Assembly: GCA_964531675.1 (NCBI GenBank)
Contig: CAZHFW010000014.1
Location: 24,821-88,820, forward strand
Length of the DNA stretch: 64,000 bases
From: CAZHFW01 sp964531675
Lineage (GTDB): Bacteria > Planctomycetota > Phycisphaerae > Phycisphaerales > UBA1924
Direction of reading: 5' to 3'
This document shows positions 37,785-46,000 of the stretch, piece after piece. The translations under genes and the position numbers were made by a program. The stretch's first letter is position 1. Each line of letters begins with the position of its first letter. The notes under the pieces are model-generated. The model saw nothing but the letters and a program-made list of their open reading frames with translations. It searched no databases and was not told the origin of the DNA.

Positions 37785-37832
37785 GCAATTCCCGCGTACG
37801 CAAGCCGGTTCGTTGGTCCGGAAAGGTTCCTT

Positions 37833-37849
37833 GCTTCACATTGTGAAGC
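37833..37849. promoter_or_regulatory. 17-bp perfect palindrome upstream of a PEP-CTERM-like gene
   Basis: GCTTCACA and TGTGAAGC flank one T, 41 bp before the ATG at 37891. Symmetry and position suit a dimeric repressor or activator site; an mRNA hairpin is the alternative. Confidence 0.4.
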
Positions 37850-37890
37850 CGGGGTGCGATTCCGCCCCCCGTCTTGTGGGAGAACAGCAA

Positions 37891-38463
37891 ATGAAGATCT
37901 CTGTTGTGTGCGCGTTGGCCCTCGTCGCAGGTTCGGCCGCTGCGGACTCCGTGCTCTTTGATACCCGTCCCACGGCCAGCTCGAGCTCGGGCTACACCGT
38001 CGGTACGTCGCTCGGGTTCTCCGTCTACCAGCCTTTCAACGTCACGGATGCGGACGGCTGGGATGTCAGCCGCATCTGGCTCGACGGCTGGAACGTCTCA
38101 GGTTCGGGCCAGATGCTCGTGGATCTTGCGGTCGATGACACCAGCGCCCCGCTGGCCTCGACGATGATCACGTTCACCAACACCGACGGCGGCAAGTCCG
38201 AGTTCGTGGGTGGTGACATCAGCGTGTTCCTGCCGGGCAATGCGTCCTATGTGATGCGCATCCACGCCGAAGACAGCAGCGTGTGGAACGCCTTGTTCTT
38301 CGGCTCCTCGGGGCCGCACTCGCACTCCATCGATGCCGCGGGCCAGCACTACGACAACGACAACTCGATCTCGACCTACATTGAAGGCCGCGTGGCACCG
38401 GCCCCGGCCGGCCTGGGCCTGATCGGCCTGGGCGGTCTCGCGGGGACGCGTCGCCGCCGCTGA
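37891..38463 (+). CDS. Secreted protein with PEP-CTERM-like C-terminal sorting tail
   Basis: ATG 37891 has GTGGGAGA upstream and opens a signal peptide (MKISVVCALALVAGSAAA). The 190-residue product has a beta-sandwich-like body typical of the choice-of-anchor proteins (FDTRPTASSSSGYT, then FNVTDADGWDVSRIWLDGWN). It ends with PAPAGLGLIGLGGLAGTRRRR, i.e. a Pro-rich start, a Gly/Leu helix and an Arg cluster. It is the third of four such proteins. It is bounded by terminators at both ends, so it is probably a monocistronic unit, possibly controlled through the palindrome at 37833. Confidence 0.8.
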   Translation: MKISVVCALALVAGSAAADSVLFDTRPTASSSSGYTVGTSLGFSVYQPFNVTDADGWDVSRIWLDGWNVSGSGQMLVDLAVDDTSAPLASTMITFTNTDGGKSEFVGGDISVFLPGNASYVMRIHAEDSSVWNALFFGSSGPHSHSIDAAGQHYDNDNSISTYIEGRVAPAPAGLGLIGLGGLAGTRRRR

Positions 38464-38486
38464 TCACTCCGCCTCGAAGATTCATG

Positions 38487-38526
38487 CAAGAGCCCGCGGC
38501 CGTTCGCCGCGGGCTCTTGTGTTTTT
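38487..38526. terminator. Strong terminator hairpin between the PEP-CTERM-like gene and rsmH
   Basis: CAAGAGCCCGCGGC (38487-38500) pairs perfectly with GCCGCGGGCTCTTG (38506-38519) over 14 bp around a 5-nt loop, followed by TGTTTTT on the plus strand. It may serve both convergent genes, though the T tract favours the plus strand. Confidence 0.88.
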
Positions 38527-38541
38527 CCGTTCCGCGGATCC

Positions 38542-39465
38542 TCAGTCGGCACGCCTCACCCAACGGAGCTTGGCGGATCGCGCCCGCGGATTGGCCCGCT
38601 CCTCGCGCTCATCCGCGACCAGCGGCCCCTCGCTTCCTTCCGCATACACGCCCGCCTTGATCCCGTCGCGGAATGCGTGCTTTACGCGCCGGTCCTCGCC
38701 GGAGTGGAAGCTGATGATCGCCCCCACACCCCCGGGCTTGAGCACGAAAGGCAGGATCGTGAGGAGCCTCTCCAGATTCGCGATCTCGCGATTGGTGAGG
38801 ATGCGCAGCGCCTGAAAAGTCCGGGCCGCGGGGTGGAGCTTGGCGTGCGCCGCCCGTTCGATCGTGAAGTCGCGGGCTTCACAGACGATTGCCATGAGCT
38901 GTTCGGTCGTTTCGATGGGAGCGGTTGCCCGTCGCTCGACGACGAGCTTGGCGATCTTCAGCGCGTCCTCTTCGTCGCCGTACTCGACCAGGGCTTCGGC
39001 GAGCTCGCGTTCGCCGATGCGATTGATGATCGCCGACGCGGGTTGGCCGCGCGTCGGGTCCATCCGCATGTCCAAAGGGCCCGGACGACGGTACGAAAAG
39101 CCCCGCGCCGGATCGTCGATCTGCGTGCTCGCGACACCGATGTCCGCGAGCAGTCCGTCGAACGCCTCCACACCCGCCTCCGCCATGACCTTCTCGAGTC
39201 CCGCGAAGTTGGTGTTGAAGAGGTCGAAGCGCACCGTCCCGTCACGGCCCTTGACGCGCTGGAGCTTCACCTTGGCGTCCGCGATGTTGGAGGGATCAAA
39301 GTCGATCCCGATCAGCCTGCCGTCGGGCTTGAGGCGTTCGAGGATCGCTGACGAGTGCCCGCCGAGCCCGAGCGTGCAATCCACGATGGTCTGCCCGGGC
39401 TTGGGATCCAGAACGTCGAGCACCTGGCGGAGCAGAACCGGGATGTGCAGGTCTTTCCGAGACAT
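38542..39465 (-). CDS. rsmH: 16S rRNA (cytosine-1402-N4)-methyltransferase
   Basis: The 307-residue SAM-dependent enzyme modifies C1402 in the ribosomal P site. Family motifs are complete: HIPVLLRQVLDVL, DCTLGLGGHS (SAM site), DGLLADIGVASTQID, RGFSYRRPGPLDMRMD, ILTNREIANLERL and ISFHSGEDRRVK. The last is usually ISFHSLEDR; the Leu-to-Gly change is conservative in position only. In most bacteria this gene (mraW) heads the dcw cluster with ftsL and ftsI. Here it stands alone between secreted-protein genes, which fits planctomycetes that have lost much of dcw. Confidence 0.96.
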   Translation of the reverse strand: MSRKDLHIPVLLRQVLDVLDPKPGQTIVDCTLGLGGHSSAILERLKPDGRLIGIDFDPSNIADAKVKLQRVKGRDGTVRFDLFNTNFAGLEKVMAEAGVEAFDGLLADIGVASTQIDDPARGFSYRRPGPLDMRMDPTRGQPASAIINRIGERELAEALVEYGDEEDALKIAKLVVERRATAPIETTEQLMAIVCEARDFTIERAAHAKLHPAARTFQALRILTNREIANLERLLTILPFVLKPGGVGAIISFHSGEDRRVKHAFRDGIKAGVYAEGSEGPLVADEREERANPRARSAKLRWVRRAD

Positions 39466-39560
39466 GGGCGGGGATCCTCATCGCGTCGAAACCCGACACC
39501 CCGCCGCACGCCAATGCCCAAACAAAACACAAAAGTCGCGTCTGGCACGGCAGGTTGCTG

Positions 39561-39610
39561 GCAAAGGGGGATTTCCTGAAGCACTTTAGTGGTACCAACC
39601 GCAAAGGGGG
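39561..39610 (+). repeat. Direct repeat GCAAAGGGGG, 40 bp apart
   Basis: Identical 10-mers occur at 39561-39570 and 39601-39610. The second copy is the ribosome binding site of the gene starting at 39616. The first may be chance or a duplicated translation signal. Confidence 0.4.
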
Positions 39611-39615
39611 TCCGT

Positions 39616-40239
39616 ATGTTCGCGCGCTCTGTCCTCGTAGCCTCGTTCTTCTGCCTCCCCGCTCTGGCCCAGGAGCTGGTCAATCCCAGCTTCGAGCTTG
39701 GCGACTTCACCAACAACCACCCGGGCGACAACACGACCACCCTGGCGCCGGGGTCCACCGGCATCACGGGCTGGACCGTCGTGACCGGCGAGATCGCCTG
39801 GATTCAGGCTGGCAACCCCTTCAGCCTCTCGGCCTCCAACGGCGACCGCTTCCTCGACCTCACGAGCTACTCGGAGAACTTCGGCGGGATCCAGCAGACG
39901 CTGGCCACCATCCCGGGCCTGCTCTACCACGTTGAGTTCGATCTTGGCAGCCGCTCGGCCTACGGCAACGCCTACATGTCCGTCCGCGCCGTCGACGTGC
40001 AGGGCGAAGCGGCGGCTCAGCAGTACACCCGCCTCGGCACCGACCCCTCGGGCTGGGACCGTTTCACCTTCGAGTTCGTCGCCCGCGAGGCGTCGACCGA
40101 TCTTCGCTTCATCCACGACTTCAACGGGAACAACTACACCGGACTCGACAACGTGTCGCTCCGTGCGATCCCGACGCCAGGCGCATTGGGTCTGCTGGCG
40201 ATCGCTGGCCTCGGCGCCCGTCGCCGTCGTCAGGCCTGA
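39616..40239 (+). CDS. Secreted DUF642-like protein with PEP-CTERM-like sorting tail
   Basis: ATG 39616 follows AAAGGGGG and opens a signal peptide (MFARSVLVASFFCLPALA). The 207-residue product begins the mature part with ELVNPSFELGDF and has GITGWTVVTGEIAWIQAG and NGDRFLDLTSY. These are the hallmarks of DUF642 or choice-of-anchor C proteins, galactose-binding-like modules described from plant cell walls and bacteria. It ends IPTPGALGLLAIAGLG then ARRRRQA, the sorting tail. A 9-10 bp terminator stem follows. It likely binds carbohydrate at the cell surface, by family resemblance. Confidence 0.85.
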   Translation: MFARSVLVASFFCLPALAQELVNPSFELGDFTNNHPGDNTTTLAPGSTGITGWTVVTGEIAWIQAGNPFSLSASNGDRFLDLTSYSENFGGIQQTLATIPGLLYHVEFDLGSRSAYGNAYMSVRAVDVQGEAAAQQYTRLGTDPSGWDRFTFEFVAREASTDLRFIHDFNGNNYTGLDNVSLRAIPTPGALGLLAIAGLGARRRRQA

Positions 40240-40289
40240 GCCTGCTTCGGACTGAGCCTTCTTCGGACTGAACCGGACAAAAAGCAAAG

Positions 40290-40316
40290 ACGCCCGCGAT
40301 GCTCGCGGGCGTTTTT
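40290..40316 (+). terminator. Rho-independent terminator after the DUF642-like gene
   Basis: ACGCCCGCGA pairs with TCGCGGGCGT around TGC and is followed by TTTTT. Upstream AAAAAGCAAAG gives a T-rich tail on the other strand too, so it may also stop the convergent OmpA genes. Confidence 0.9.
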
Positions 40317-40345
40317 CGTTGGGAGGCCTCGACAGCCGGCTCGCT

Positions 40346-41104
40346 TCACTCGCGTGTGAGGATGACGATCTCAACGCGACGGCTCGCGGACTTGGAGCCC
40401 TTGGGCTGAGAGGCTCCGTACGCCGCGGCATACACCTTGTCGCCCGAGACGCCCCGCGAGATCAGGTACCGCTCCACCGCCAGGGCACGCTGAGCGCTGA
40501 GCTCCTCGTTGTCCTTGTACTTGGTCGCGGTCTTCACGATGGGATCCGAGTCGGTGTGGCCCGCGACGCGGATGGTGTTGGAGGCGTAGCGGGACTCGAT
40601 CACGGAGGCGACGCGATCGAGCGTCTTGCGGGCGGTCGGCTTGAGCACGATCGAGCCCGGGTCGAAGAGCACATCGCCCGCGACGTCCACAACGATCTCG
40701 CCTCGACGATTGCGGGAGCTGTCGACGCCATCGATGCCTTCAAAGCCCGTCGAGCCGGCGGTCTTGGGCGCGGGCTCGGCCGGGACGCGCGATGCCGCGT
40801 TGCGGGCCTCGTTGAGCTGCGCGGTCAGCGAGTCGTTGTCGGCCTGCATCTTGGCCATCTGCGCGTCCTTGTCCTTGAGGGCGACCTCAAGGGACGCGTT
40901 GCGCTGGCGAAGCTCCTGGGCCTGACGCGAGAGATCGGAGTCCACCTTGTCGCTGGACTCGCAACCCGTGAGCCCGCCCAGGGCCACCACGGCGCAGAAA
41001 GAGAGGCCCGCCACCTTCGCGGCGAGCCCCTTGAAGTGCACAGAACGCTTCACGTCCGAATCCTTGACGACCATCGAGCAAGTGCGTGCCATTTGCGTGC
41101 CCAT
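40346..41104 (-). CDS. OmpA-family lipoprotein with coiled coil (first of tandem pair by position)
   Basis: The 252-residue protein has a long leader, a lipobox LGGLTGC (Cys about 49), a coiled coil (about 55-95, LSRQAQELRQRNASLEVAL) and a C-terminal OmpA domain (about 135-252). The OmpA domain shows VLFDPGSIVLKPTARKTL, VAGHTDSDPI and NEELSAQRALAVERYLISRGV. Such proteins hold the outer membrane to peptidoglycan. The neighbour at 41153 has the same order, so they arose by tandem duplication. The leader is longer than usual (signal helix begins near residue 28), so a later start is possible. Confidence 0.9.
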   Translation of the reverse strand: MGTQMARTCSMVVKDSDVKRSVHFKGLAAKVAGLSFCAVVALGGLTGCESSDKVDSDLSRQAQELRQRNASLEVALKDKDAQMAKMQADNDSLTAQLNEARNAASRVPAEPAPKTAGSTGFEGIDGVDSSRNRRGEIVVDVAGDVLFDPGSIVLKPTARKTLDRVASVIESRYASNTIRVAGHTDSDPIVKTATKYKDNEELSAQRALAVERYLISRGVSGDKVYAAAYGASQPKGSKSASRRVEIVILTRE

Positions 41105-41152
41105 CCTTGAGCGTGGTCCGCGAACGAACCGGTTGCGTGAAGCGGGATTGAC

Positions 41153-41806
41153 TTAGTTGCCGAGGACGACGATCTCGACGCGACGGCTGGCCGCGTTGGT
41201 CGCCTTGGGCTTGGCCGAGCCACGACCAACCGCGGAGATGCGGTCAGCCGAGACGCCCTTGGAGATCAGGTACTGCTCGACCGACTCGGCGCGAGCCTGG
41301 CTCAGGGCCTCGTTGCTCGGGAACTTGGACTTCTTGATCGGGGTCTTGTCGGTGAAGCCCTCGACGCGGATCTGGTGGCCACCCCACTTGCTCTTGAGCT
41401 GGGCCGCGACCTTGTCCAGTTCCTTCTTGGCGCTGGACTTGATGTTCGGGGAGCCCGAGTCGAAGAGGACGTCGCCCGCGATGGTGATCACGGTGCCCGC
41501 CTCGCCGCCGCTGCGACGAGCGCCGGTGCCGGTGTCGCCGCTGATCGGGGCGGGCTGCTGGGCCTGCGCGACCTGGGACTTGAGCGTGTCACGCTCGGAC
41601 TGGAGCGTGGAGATCTGCGAGTCCTTGTCACGGAGACCCTGCTCGAGCGTCGCGTTCTGCTGCTTGAGCTGGGCGTTGTCGTCGGAGAGCATCTTGATCT
41701 GCTCTTTCTCCTTGTTGTTGCAGCCGCCCAGGCCGAGCGACAGCGTCGCGATCAGCGCCGCGCCCAGAACGCCTTTACCCATCCGACCGAGGACTCCGTT
41801 CAACAT
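41153..41806 (-). CDS. OmpA-family lipoprotein with coiled coil (upstream member of tandem pair)
   Basis: The 217-residue protein has a signal peptide with lipobox LGLGGC (Cys about 29), a coiled coil (about 33-80, MLSDDNAQLKQQNATLEQGL), a linker, and an OmpA domain (VLFDSGSPNIKSSAKKEL, VEGFTDKTPIKKSK, NEALSQARAESVEQYLISKGV). It anchors to peptidoglycan through the OmpA fold. It is transcribed first, 48 bp ahead of its paralogue. A promoter-like pair TTGACG/GATAAT lies about 100 bp upstream on the minus strand. Confidence 0.92.
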   Translation of the reverse strand: MLNGVLGRMGKGVLGAALIATLSLGLGGCNNKEKEQIKMLSDDNAQLKQQNATLEQGLRDKDSQISTLQSERDTLKSQVAQAQQPAPISGDTGTGARRSGGEAGTVITIAGDVLFDSGSPNIKSSAKKELDKVAAQLKSKWGGHQIRVEGFTDKTPIKKSKFPSNEALSQARAESVEQYLISKGVSADRISAVGRGSAKPKATNAASRRVEIVVLGN

Positions 41807-41905
41807 GTGCCGTTCCTTGTCCGTTTCTGATGGCCCTCAACCAGCGATCCACCCCCGACGCCGGGGCTGGTTCGGAAGAGCCAGTACACTCTCGTGAGCG
41901 GCATT

Positions 41906-41936
41906 ATTATCGGTTGGCAGGCCGGTTTTGCGTCAA
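41906..41936 (-). promoter_or_regulatory. Candidate sigma-70 promoter for the tandem OmpA genes
   Basis: On the minus strand TTGACG (plus 41931-41936) and GATAAT (plus 41906-41911) are 19 bp apart, giving a leader of about 90 nt before the start at 41806. The spacer is longer than ideal. Confidence 0.35.
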
Positions 41937-41997
41937 TTCGGAAGTTTCCTGCGCGACAGGTTTTCCACCCCGCACCGCCTCCCGGCCCATCCGTGCC

Positions 41998-43371
41998 TCA
42001 AGGCAGGTCGATGGGCCGCTGCATCAGCGCCGCCAGCCCCATCTCGATCAATGGCTTGGCGATCAGCACCAGGAACGTCGCCGCCGCCAGGCTGGGCACG
42101 AAGGCCATCGCCCGCCGCTTCTGCCCGGAGAAGATCAGGCCAAAGAGCACCCAGGCCAGTCCGACGAACGCCGACAGGAAGAACGCCAGGGTCGCGTCGA
42201 TCCACCCCAGGCAGGCCCCCACCGCCGCCATCAGGTGGACGTCGCCAAGCCCCACCGCTTCCTTCCCGAAACCGAGGCTTCCCAGCACGCGGAAGGACCA
42301 CACCACCCCGCCCCCAACCAGGTAGCCCAGGAGGGCTCCGGAGAAGGCGACCAGCCAAAGGGGCGCAAACTTTGCCCCCGCGACGATGGCCGCGGTCCCC
42401 GCAGGGACCTCGTTGGAGCCGCCGAATCGCACCGCGATCCAGCCGCCGGCCCAGATGAGGGCGATGATGGGCGCAAGGAAGACCAGTTCCTTGAGCATCT
42501 CCCGGCGGGCATGGGGGTACTGGACCCACAAGTCCGTCGGATGGTTCTCTTCCTTCGACTCGGGTGCCCGGCCCGAGGCCTCTCTTGACGCCTCTTCAGC
42601 CGCCTGCTGCTCGGCCAGGGCCTGCTTTTCCCAAGCCTCGTAGTCGGCAAAGCTCCGCCGGAGGAGTCCGGTCGCCAGAAGCACATTCGAGATCACCACG
42701 CCCAGCCCGCCGCCGAGCGCCGCCCCGATCCACCACCAGGATTGCGGCCCCGGGGTGGGGATCGTCCAGACGTAGCCCTGCGCCGCCATGGAGAGCCTGC
42801 CCCGGCCCGCACCCACGATCAGGGCGTGCAGCGGATGCCCGATCAGGCCCAGACCGGTCGCGACCCAGGCCAGAACCAGGGGGACCGTGCAGGTCTTGAT
42901 GTCCGTCAGGGCCATCGCAAAGACGCAGGTGGCCATCCCCACCGCGATGACGTACATGGGCCATCCCTCGCGGAACCCGCCCATGGTCCACTCCGGCCGG
43001 ATCAGCCCGATGTGCAGGCTGCCGATCGAGAACGACCGGTCCATCACGAACCAGAGGATGTACAGCAGGCCGAAGAAGACCGCGAGGCTCGCTTCGACGA
43101 TCGGGTATTCCGAGGAGATCCGGCTCCAGCAGAACCGGCAGCGACCCCGGAGCATGAGCCAGCCGAAGATCGGGATGTTCTCACGCCAGGTCAGCTTGGT
43201 CCCGCAGTTCGGGCAGCGCGAGGTCGGCACCACCACGTCGAGCCCGCGGGGAAGGCGATAGACCAGCACGTTGGTCAGCGAGCCCACGCAGGCGCCGAAG
43301 GCCATCGCGAAGAGCACCTGCACCACGTCGAAGAGGCCGATGACAAAGTTTGGCGACAGGGCGAGGGTCAT
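41998..43371 (-). CDS. pilD: Prepilin peptidase with a large insertion between catalytic aspartates
   Basis: The 457-residue polytopic enzyme cuts and usually N-methylates prepilins. The N-terminal part has the zinc-type cysteine pairs (CPNC and CRFC) and GSLTNVLVYRLP. The first catalytic Asp is D157 in ALTDIKTCTVP; the second is D377 in VGLGDVHLMAA. The 220-residue spacing is about 150 more than the usual 60-65. The extra part carries additional transmembrane helices and a charged cytoplasmic-looking helix (about 230-285, YEAWEKQALAEQQAAEEASR). The substrates are likely the pilins at 30627-34874. It follows xseB on the same strand after 50 bp. Confidence 0.92.
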   Translation of the reverse strand: MTLALSPNFVIGLFDVVQVLFAMAFGACVGSLTNVLVYRLPRGLDVVVPTSRCPNCGTKLTWRENIPIFGWLMLRGRCRFCWSRISSEYPIVEASLAVFFGLLYILWFVMDRSFSIGSLHIGLIRPEWTMGGFREGWPMYVIAVGMATCVFAMALTDIKTCTVPLVLAWVATGLGLIGHPLHALIVGAGRGRLSMAAQGYVWTIPTPGPQSWWWIGAALGGGLGVVISNVLLATGLLRRSFADYEAWEKQALAEQQAAEEASREASGRAPESKEENHPTDLWVQYPHARREMLKELVFLAPIIALIWAGGWIAVRFGGSNEVPAGTAAIVAGAKFAPLWLVAFSGALLGYLVGGGVVWSFRVLGSLGFGKEAVGLGDVHLMAAVGACLGWIDATLAFFLSAFVGLAWVLFGLIFSGQKRRAMAFVPSLAAATFLVLIAKPLIEMGLAALMQRPIDLP

Positions 43372-43421
43372 GCGGGATCAGCTCGGACCAGACCCGGGCG
43401 GGCACACGGCCGCCGGTCGGG

Positions 43422-43739
43422 TCAGAACGGGGCGTCCTCTTCATCGGCTTCCGGACCCGGGTCACTCTCGGAAGCGGCCTTGGCGGACCCCTTGGAACGA
43501 CCCTGGTCGCCCTTGGACTGCTCCAGAAGGTCCTTGTTGAGCTGCTCAACCCGCTGCTCGGCCTTGGTGAGCACATCCCGGCAACGCCGGATCAGGGCCA
43601 CGCCCTTCTCGTATTCCGCGACCGAGGCCTCCAGACCCACCTGCCCACCCTCGATCCGCTCGATGATGGACTCCACTTGGGCCAGGGCGTCCTCGAACGA
43701 AAGGTCCTGCTCGTCGGGCTTGGAGGGTTTCTTGCTCAC
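43422..43739 (-). CDS. xseB: Exodeoxyribonuclease VII small subunit
   Basis: The 105-residue protein has the XseB core LSFEDALAQVESIIERIEGGQVGLE (about 13-37, given as LSFEDALAQVE and RIEGGQVGLE), then YEKGVALIRRCRDVLTKAEQRVEQL, forming a helical hairpin. Several copies bind each large subunit to make the single-strand-specific exonuclease. About 30 extra acidic/Ser-rich C-terminal residues extend beyond the usual ~80. It lies 66 bp downstream of xseA on the same strand. Confidence 0.93.
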   Translation of the reverse strand: MSKKPSKPDEQDLSFEDALAQVESIIERIEGGQVGLEASVAEYEKGVALIRRCRDVLTKAEQRVEQLNKDLLEQSKGDQGRSKGSAKAASESDPGPEADEEDAPF

Positions 43740-43805
43740 GCGGGGAAGGTACCCCCAAGAGACCGGTCGGTCCAGACGGGCAGGCCGGAACCGGACGCCG
43801 AACCG

Positions 43806-45293
43806 TCACCCCCCGAACAGGCCGGGACCGGCGTCCGATTCGGGCTTGCGGCCGGTTCGGGGTGCTGGCTTGGTTGGAGCGGCGACGACTTGCCTGGCGA
43901 CCTGTCCATCCACCACTGACAAGATCTCGCCTTCGGTCAGGAGCGTGCGCAGCTTCTGGCCCGGTGCGACGTCGGAGGGCTTGCGGACCGCCTTCCCGTC
44001 GGGCCCGAGGGTCACACTGAAGCCTCGCTCCAGAACCTGCGCCGGCCCGACGGCCCGGAGCTGACGCTCGATCGACGAGGCCCGCTCGATGCGTTCGTGC
44101 AGGGTGTTCTTCATCGCCCGGGTCAGGGCGAGGGCGGCCGCGTCCACCCGCGCGACCATGCTGGCGTGCAGGGCTGCGGGACGGACGCGTTCGAGCCTTG
44201 CCGAGACGCGTTCGAGCTCAAGCTCGCGGGCGTGCAACGTGACGCCCTGAGCGTGCCTGAGGTGCTTGAAGCTCTCCACGAGCCGCTGGCGTGCGAGCGT
44301 GACGCCGCGACGCGGGTCGGCGATCGCGGGGTGCCTGGCGGCGGCCGTCAGCCTTTGTCTTTCGAAGCGGAGCGTGCGTTCGACGAGCCCTCCGAGCCGA
44401 CGGCCGACCGCGTGGAGCTCGCGGAGCAGAGCGTCGGTATCCGGGGTGAGCCTCATCGCGGCCTGCGTCGGCGTGGCGCAGCGTTCGTCCGCGACCAGTT
44501 CGGCGATGGTCGTGTCGGTCTCATGGCCGATCGCGGCGACGACGGGAATCGGGCAATGCACGATGGCCTCGGCAACGATGCGTTCGTTGAAGGCCCAGAG
44601 GTCTTCCATGGAGCCGCCGCCGCGGGTCACGAGGATGACGTCAACGCCCAGTTCTTCGTGATGCGCCCCGATCGAACGGATCGCTGCAGCAACCTCCTCG
44701 GCGGCGCCCTCGCCTTGCACGCGCACATCCGCGAGCAGGACCGGGACCGCGGGGCAGCGTTTCTTCATCGTGACCAGCACGTCCTGGAGCGCCGCGGCGG
44801 AACGGCTGGTGATCACCGCGACCTTGCGTGGGAAGCTCGGCAATGGCCGTTTGCGCGCGACCTCGAACCAGCCAAGGGCCTTCAGCTCCGCGCAGAGCTT
44901 GCGATAGGCGATCTCCAGTGCGCCCGCGCCCACCGGCTCGATGCGGTCGATGATGAACGAGACCTTGCCTCCCGGCGCGTAGAACTCCACGCGGCCGGAG
45001 GCGACGATCTCCTGGCCATTCTCGGGCACGAACCCCGCGCGGGCCGCAGCGGAGCGGAACATCACACCATTGACCACCGCGCCGGCGTCCTTGAGATCGA
45101 AGTACCAGTGCGTGCGGTCGCGGAATCCCGAGACCTGGCCGACGACTCTCACCGAGCCCGGAATGCCGGTGCGCAGAGCGTCGTCGATCTTGGCGGCGAG
45201 CTGGGTGATGGTGAGGACGGGCGCAGGGCCGGACCGACCCACCGGGGGCTTGGGCGAACCATCGCCAAGATTGCTGAACAGGGAGCGTGGCAC
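43806..45293 (-). CDS. xseA: Exodeoxyribonuclease VII large subunit
   Basis: The 495-residue protein has an N-terminal OB-fold (LAAKIDDALRTGIPGSVRVV, VGQVSGFRDRTHWYFDLKD) and the catalytic core with KVAVITSRSAAALQDV, DVILVTRGGGSMEDLWAFN and PVVAAIGHETDTTIAELVAD. A long helical region follows, ending in the typical LERGFSVTLGPDGK segment. It degrades single-stranded DNA in both directions, forming short oligonucleotides. A 14-bp hairpin lies just upstream and may insulate it from the exported-protein gene. Confidence 0.96.
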   Translation of the reverse strand: MPRSLFSNLGDGSPKPPVGRSGPAPVLTITQLAAKIDDALRTGIPGSVRVVGQVSGFRDRTHWYFDLKDAGAVVNGVMFRSAAARAGFVPENGQEIVASGRVEFYAPGGKVSFIIDRIEPVGAGALEIAYRKLCAELKALGWFEVARKRPLPSFPRKVAVITSRSAAALQDVLVTMKKRCPAVPVLLADVRVQGEGAAEEVAAAIRSIGAHHEELGVDVILVTRGGGSMEDLWAFNERIVAEAIVHCPIPVVAAIGHETDTTIAELVADERCATPTQAAMRLTPDTDALLRELHAVGRRLGGLVERTLRFERQRLTAAARHPAIADPRRGVTLARQRLVESFKHLRHAQGVTLHARELELERVSARLERVRPAALHASMVARVDAAALALTRAMKNTLHERIERASSIERQLRAVGPAQVLERGFSVTLGPDGKAVRKPSDVAPGQKLRTLLTEGEILSVVDGQVARQVVAAPTKPAPRTGRKPESDAGPGLFGG

Positions 45294-45304
45294 GGCGGAA
45301 GCAT

Positions 45305-45340
45305 AACTCCCGCGCCGGATCGCGGGCCGGCGCGGGAGTT
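45305..45340 (-). terminator. Strong GC hairpin between the exported-protein gene and xseA
   Basis: AACTCCCGCGCCGG (45305-45318) and CCGGCGCGGGAGTT (45327-45340) pair perfectly over 14 bp around an 8-nt loop. On the minus strand it lies after the stop of the 45386-46000 gene and 12 bp before the xseA start. No long T tract follows, so attenuation or RNA protection are also possible. Confidence 0.5.
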
Positions 45341-45385
45341 TGCCTCATCCTGAATGTCGGACGCTTTCCGGGACTCCCGGCGGGC

Positions 45386-46000
45386 TCACTTGCGGGCGAG
45401 CTTCACCGAGTCGGACTTGTTCACGCGGGCGAGCAGCGCCTGCGGAGCGTTGTGCGGCAGGGAGATGCGATCGCCCGGCTGCAGGTGCATGACCTGCTGG
45501 CGATGGCGGAACGCGGGCATGTCCGCGGGGACCTGGATGGTCGCGCGGGGCATGATCTCGCGGCGGGCGGGGATGCCCTCGGCGGAGGCGAACTGCTGGG
45601 GCATGTACAGATCGTTCACGAAGGTGCGCACGCCGCCGACGTAGCCGTTCTGCTTGAGCCACTCGACGCGGGCCTGTTCGAGGTGATTCAGGCCTCCCGC
45701 GGGGATCTGGATCCAGGGATAAACGGTCTGGACGAGGGTGTTGGTGCGGGCGTAGACCTGCGAGAAGTCGGCCTCGGAGGCGCCGTAGGCCGCGGGGCCC
45801 GGATCGCCCCAGCCCAGACGCTGCGCGTCGGGCATGCCGCCGATGATCGGGCGGCTGATCCACAGACGCCCGTTGACCTGCGTGGGCATGGTGGCCAGGA
45901 GGCTCCCGCCGATGGTGTGCGGGGGCTGGTACGACGTGCCCAGGTAGCCCGGGCCAGAAACCGCAGCGACCGCGGACGCGATGAACGCGAACTCGAGCAT
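45386..46000 (-). CDS. Exported protein of unknown function
   Basis: The start at 46000 has AGAGAGG just upstream on the minus strand and gives a weak signal peptide (MLEFAFIASAVAAVSG). The 204-residue product has a middle rich in Pro/Gly/Tyr (GPGYLGTSYQPPHTIGG, SRPIIGGMPDAQRLGWG) and a C-terminal domain of about 45 residues (about 160-204, MHLQPGDRISLPHNAPQALLARV). That domain could be a small beta-barrel, perhaps carbohydrate- or peptidoglycan-associated. I recognise no family. The perfect CCGGCCC/GGGCCGG repeat at 46014-46034 lies in its leader. Confidence 0.65.
   Translation of the reverse strand: MLEFAFIASAVAAVSGPGYLGTSYQPPHTIGGSLLATMPTQVNGRLWISRPIIGGMPDAQRLGWGDPGPAAYGASEADFSQVYARTNTLVQTVYPWIQIPAGGLNHLEQARVEWLKQNGYVGGVRTFVNDLYMPQQFASAEGIPARREIMPRATIQVPADMPAFRHRQQVMHLQPGDRISLPHNAPQALLARVNKSDSVKLARK

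Noticed and set aside
35788..37890. A 700-codon open frame on the minus strand opposite aspS
   Set aside because: aspS is a certain gene. The antisense translation is composition-driven and runs through the aspS terminator.
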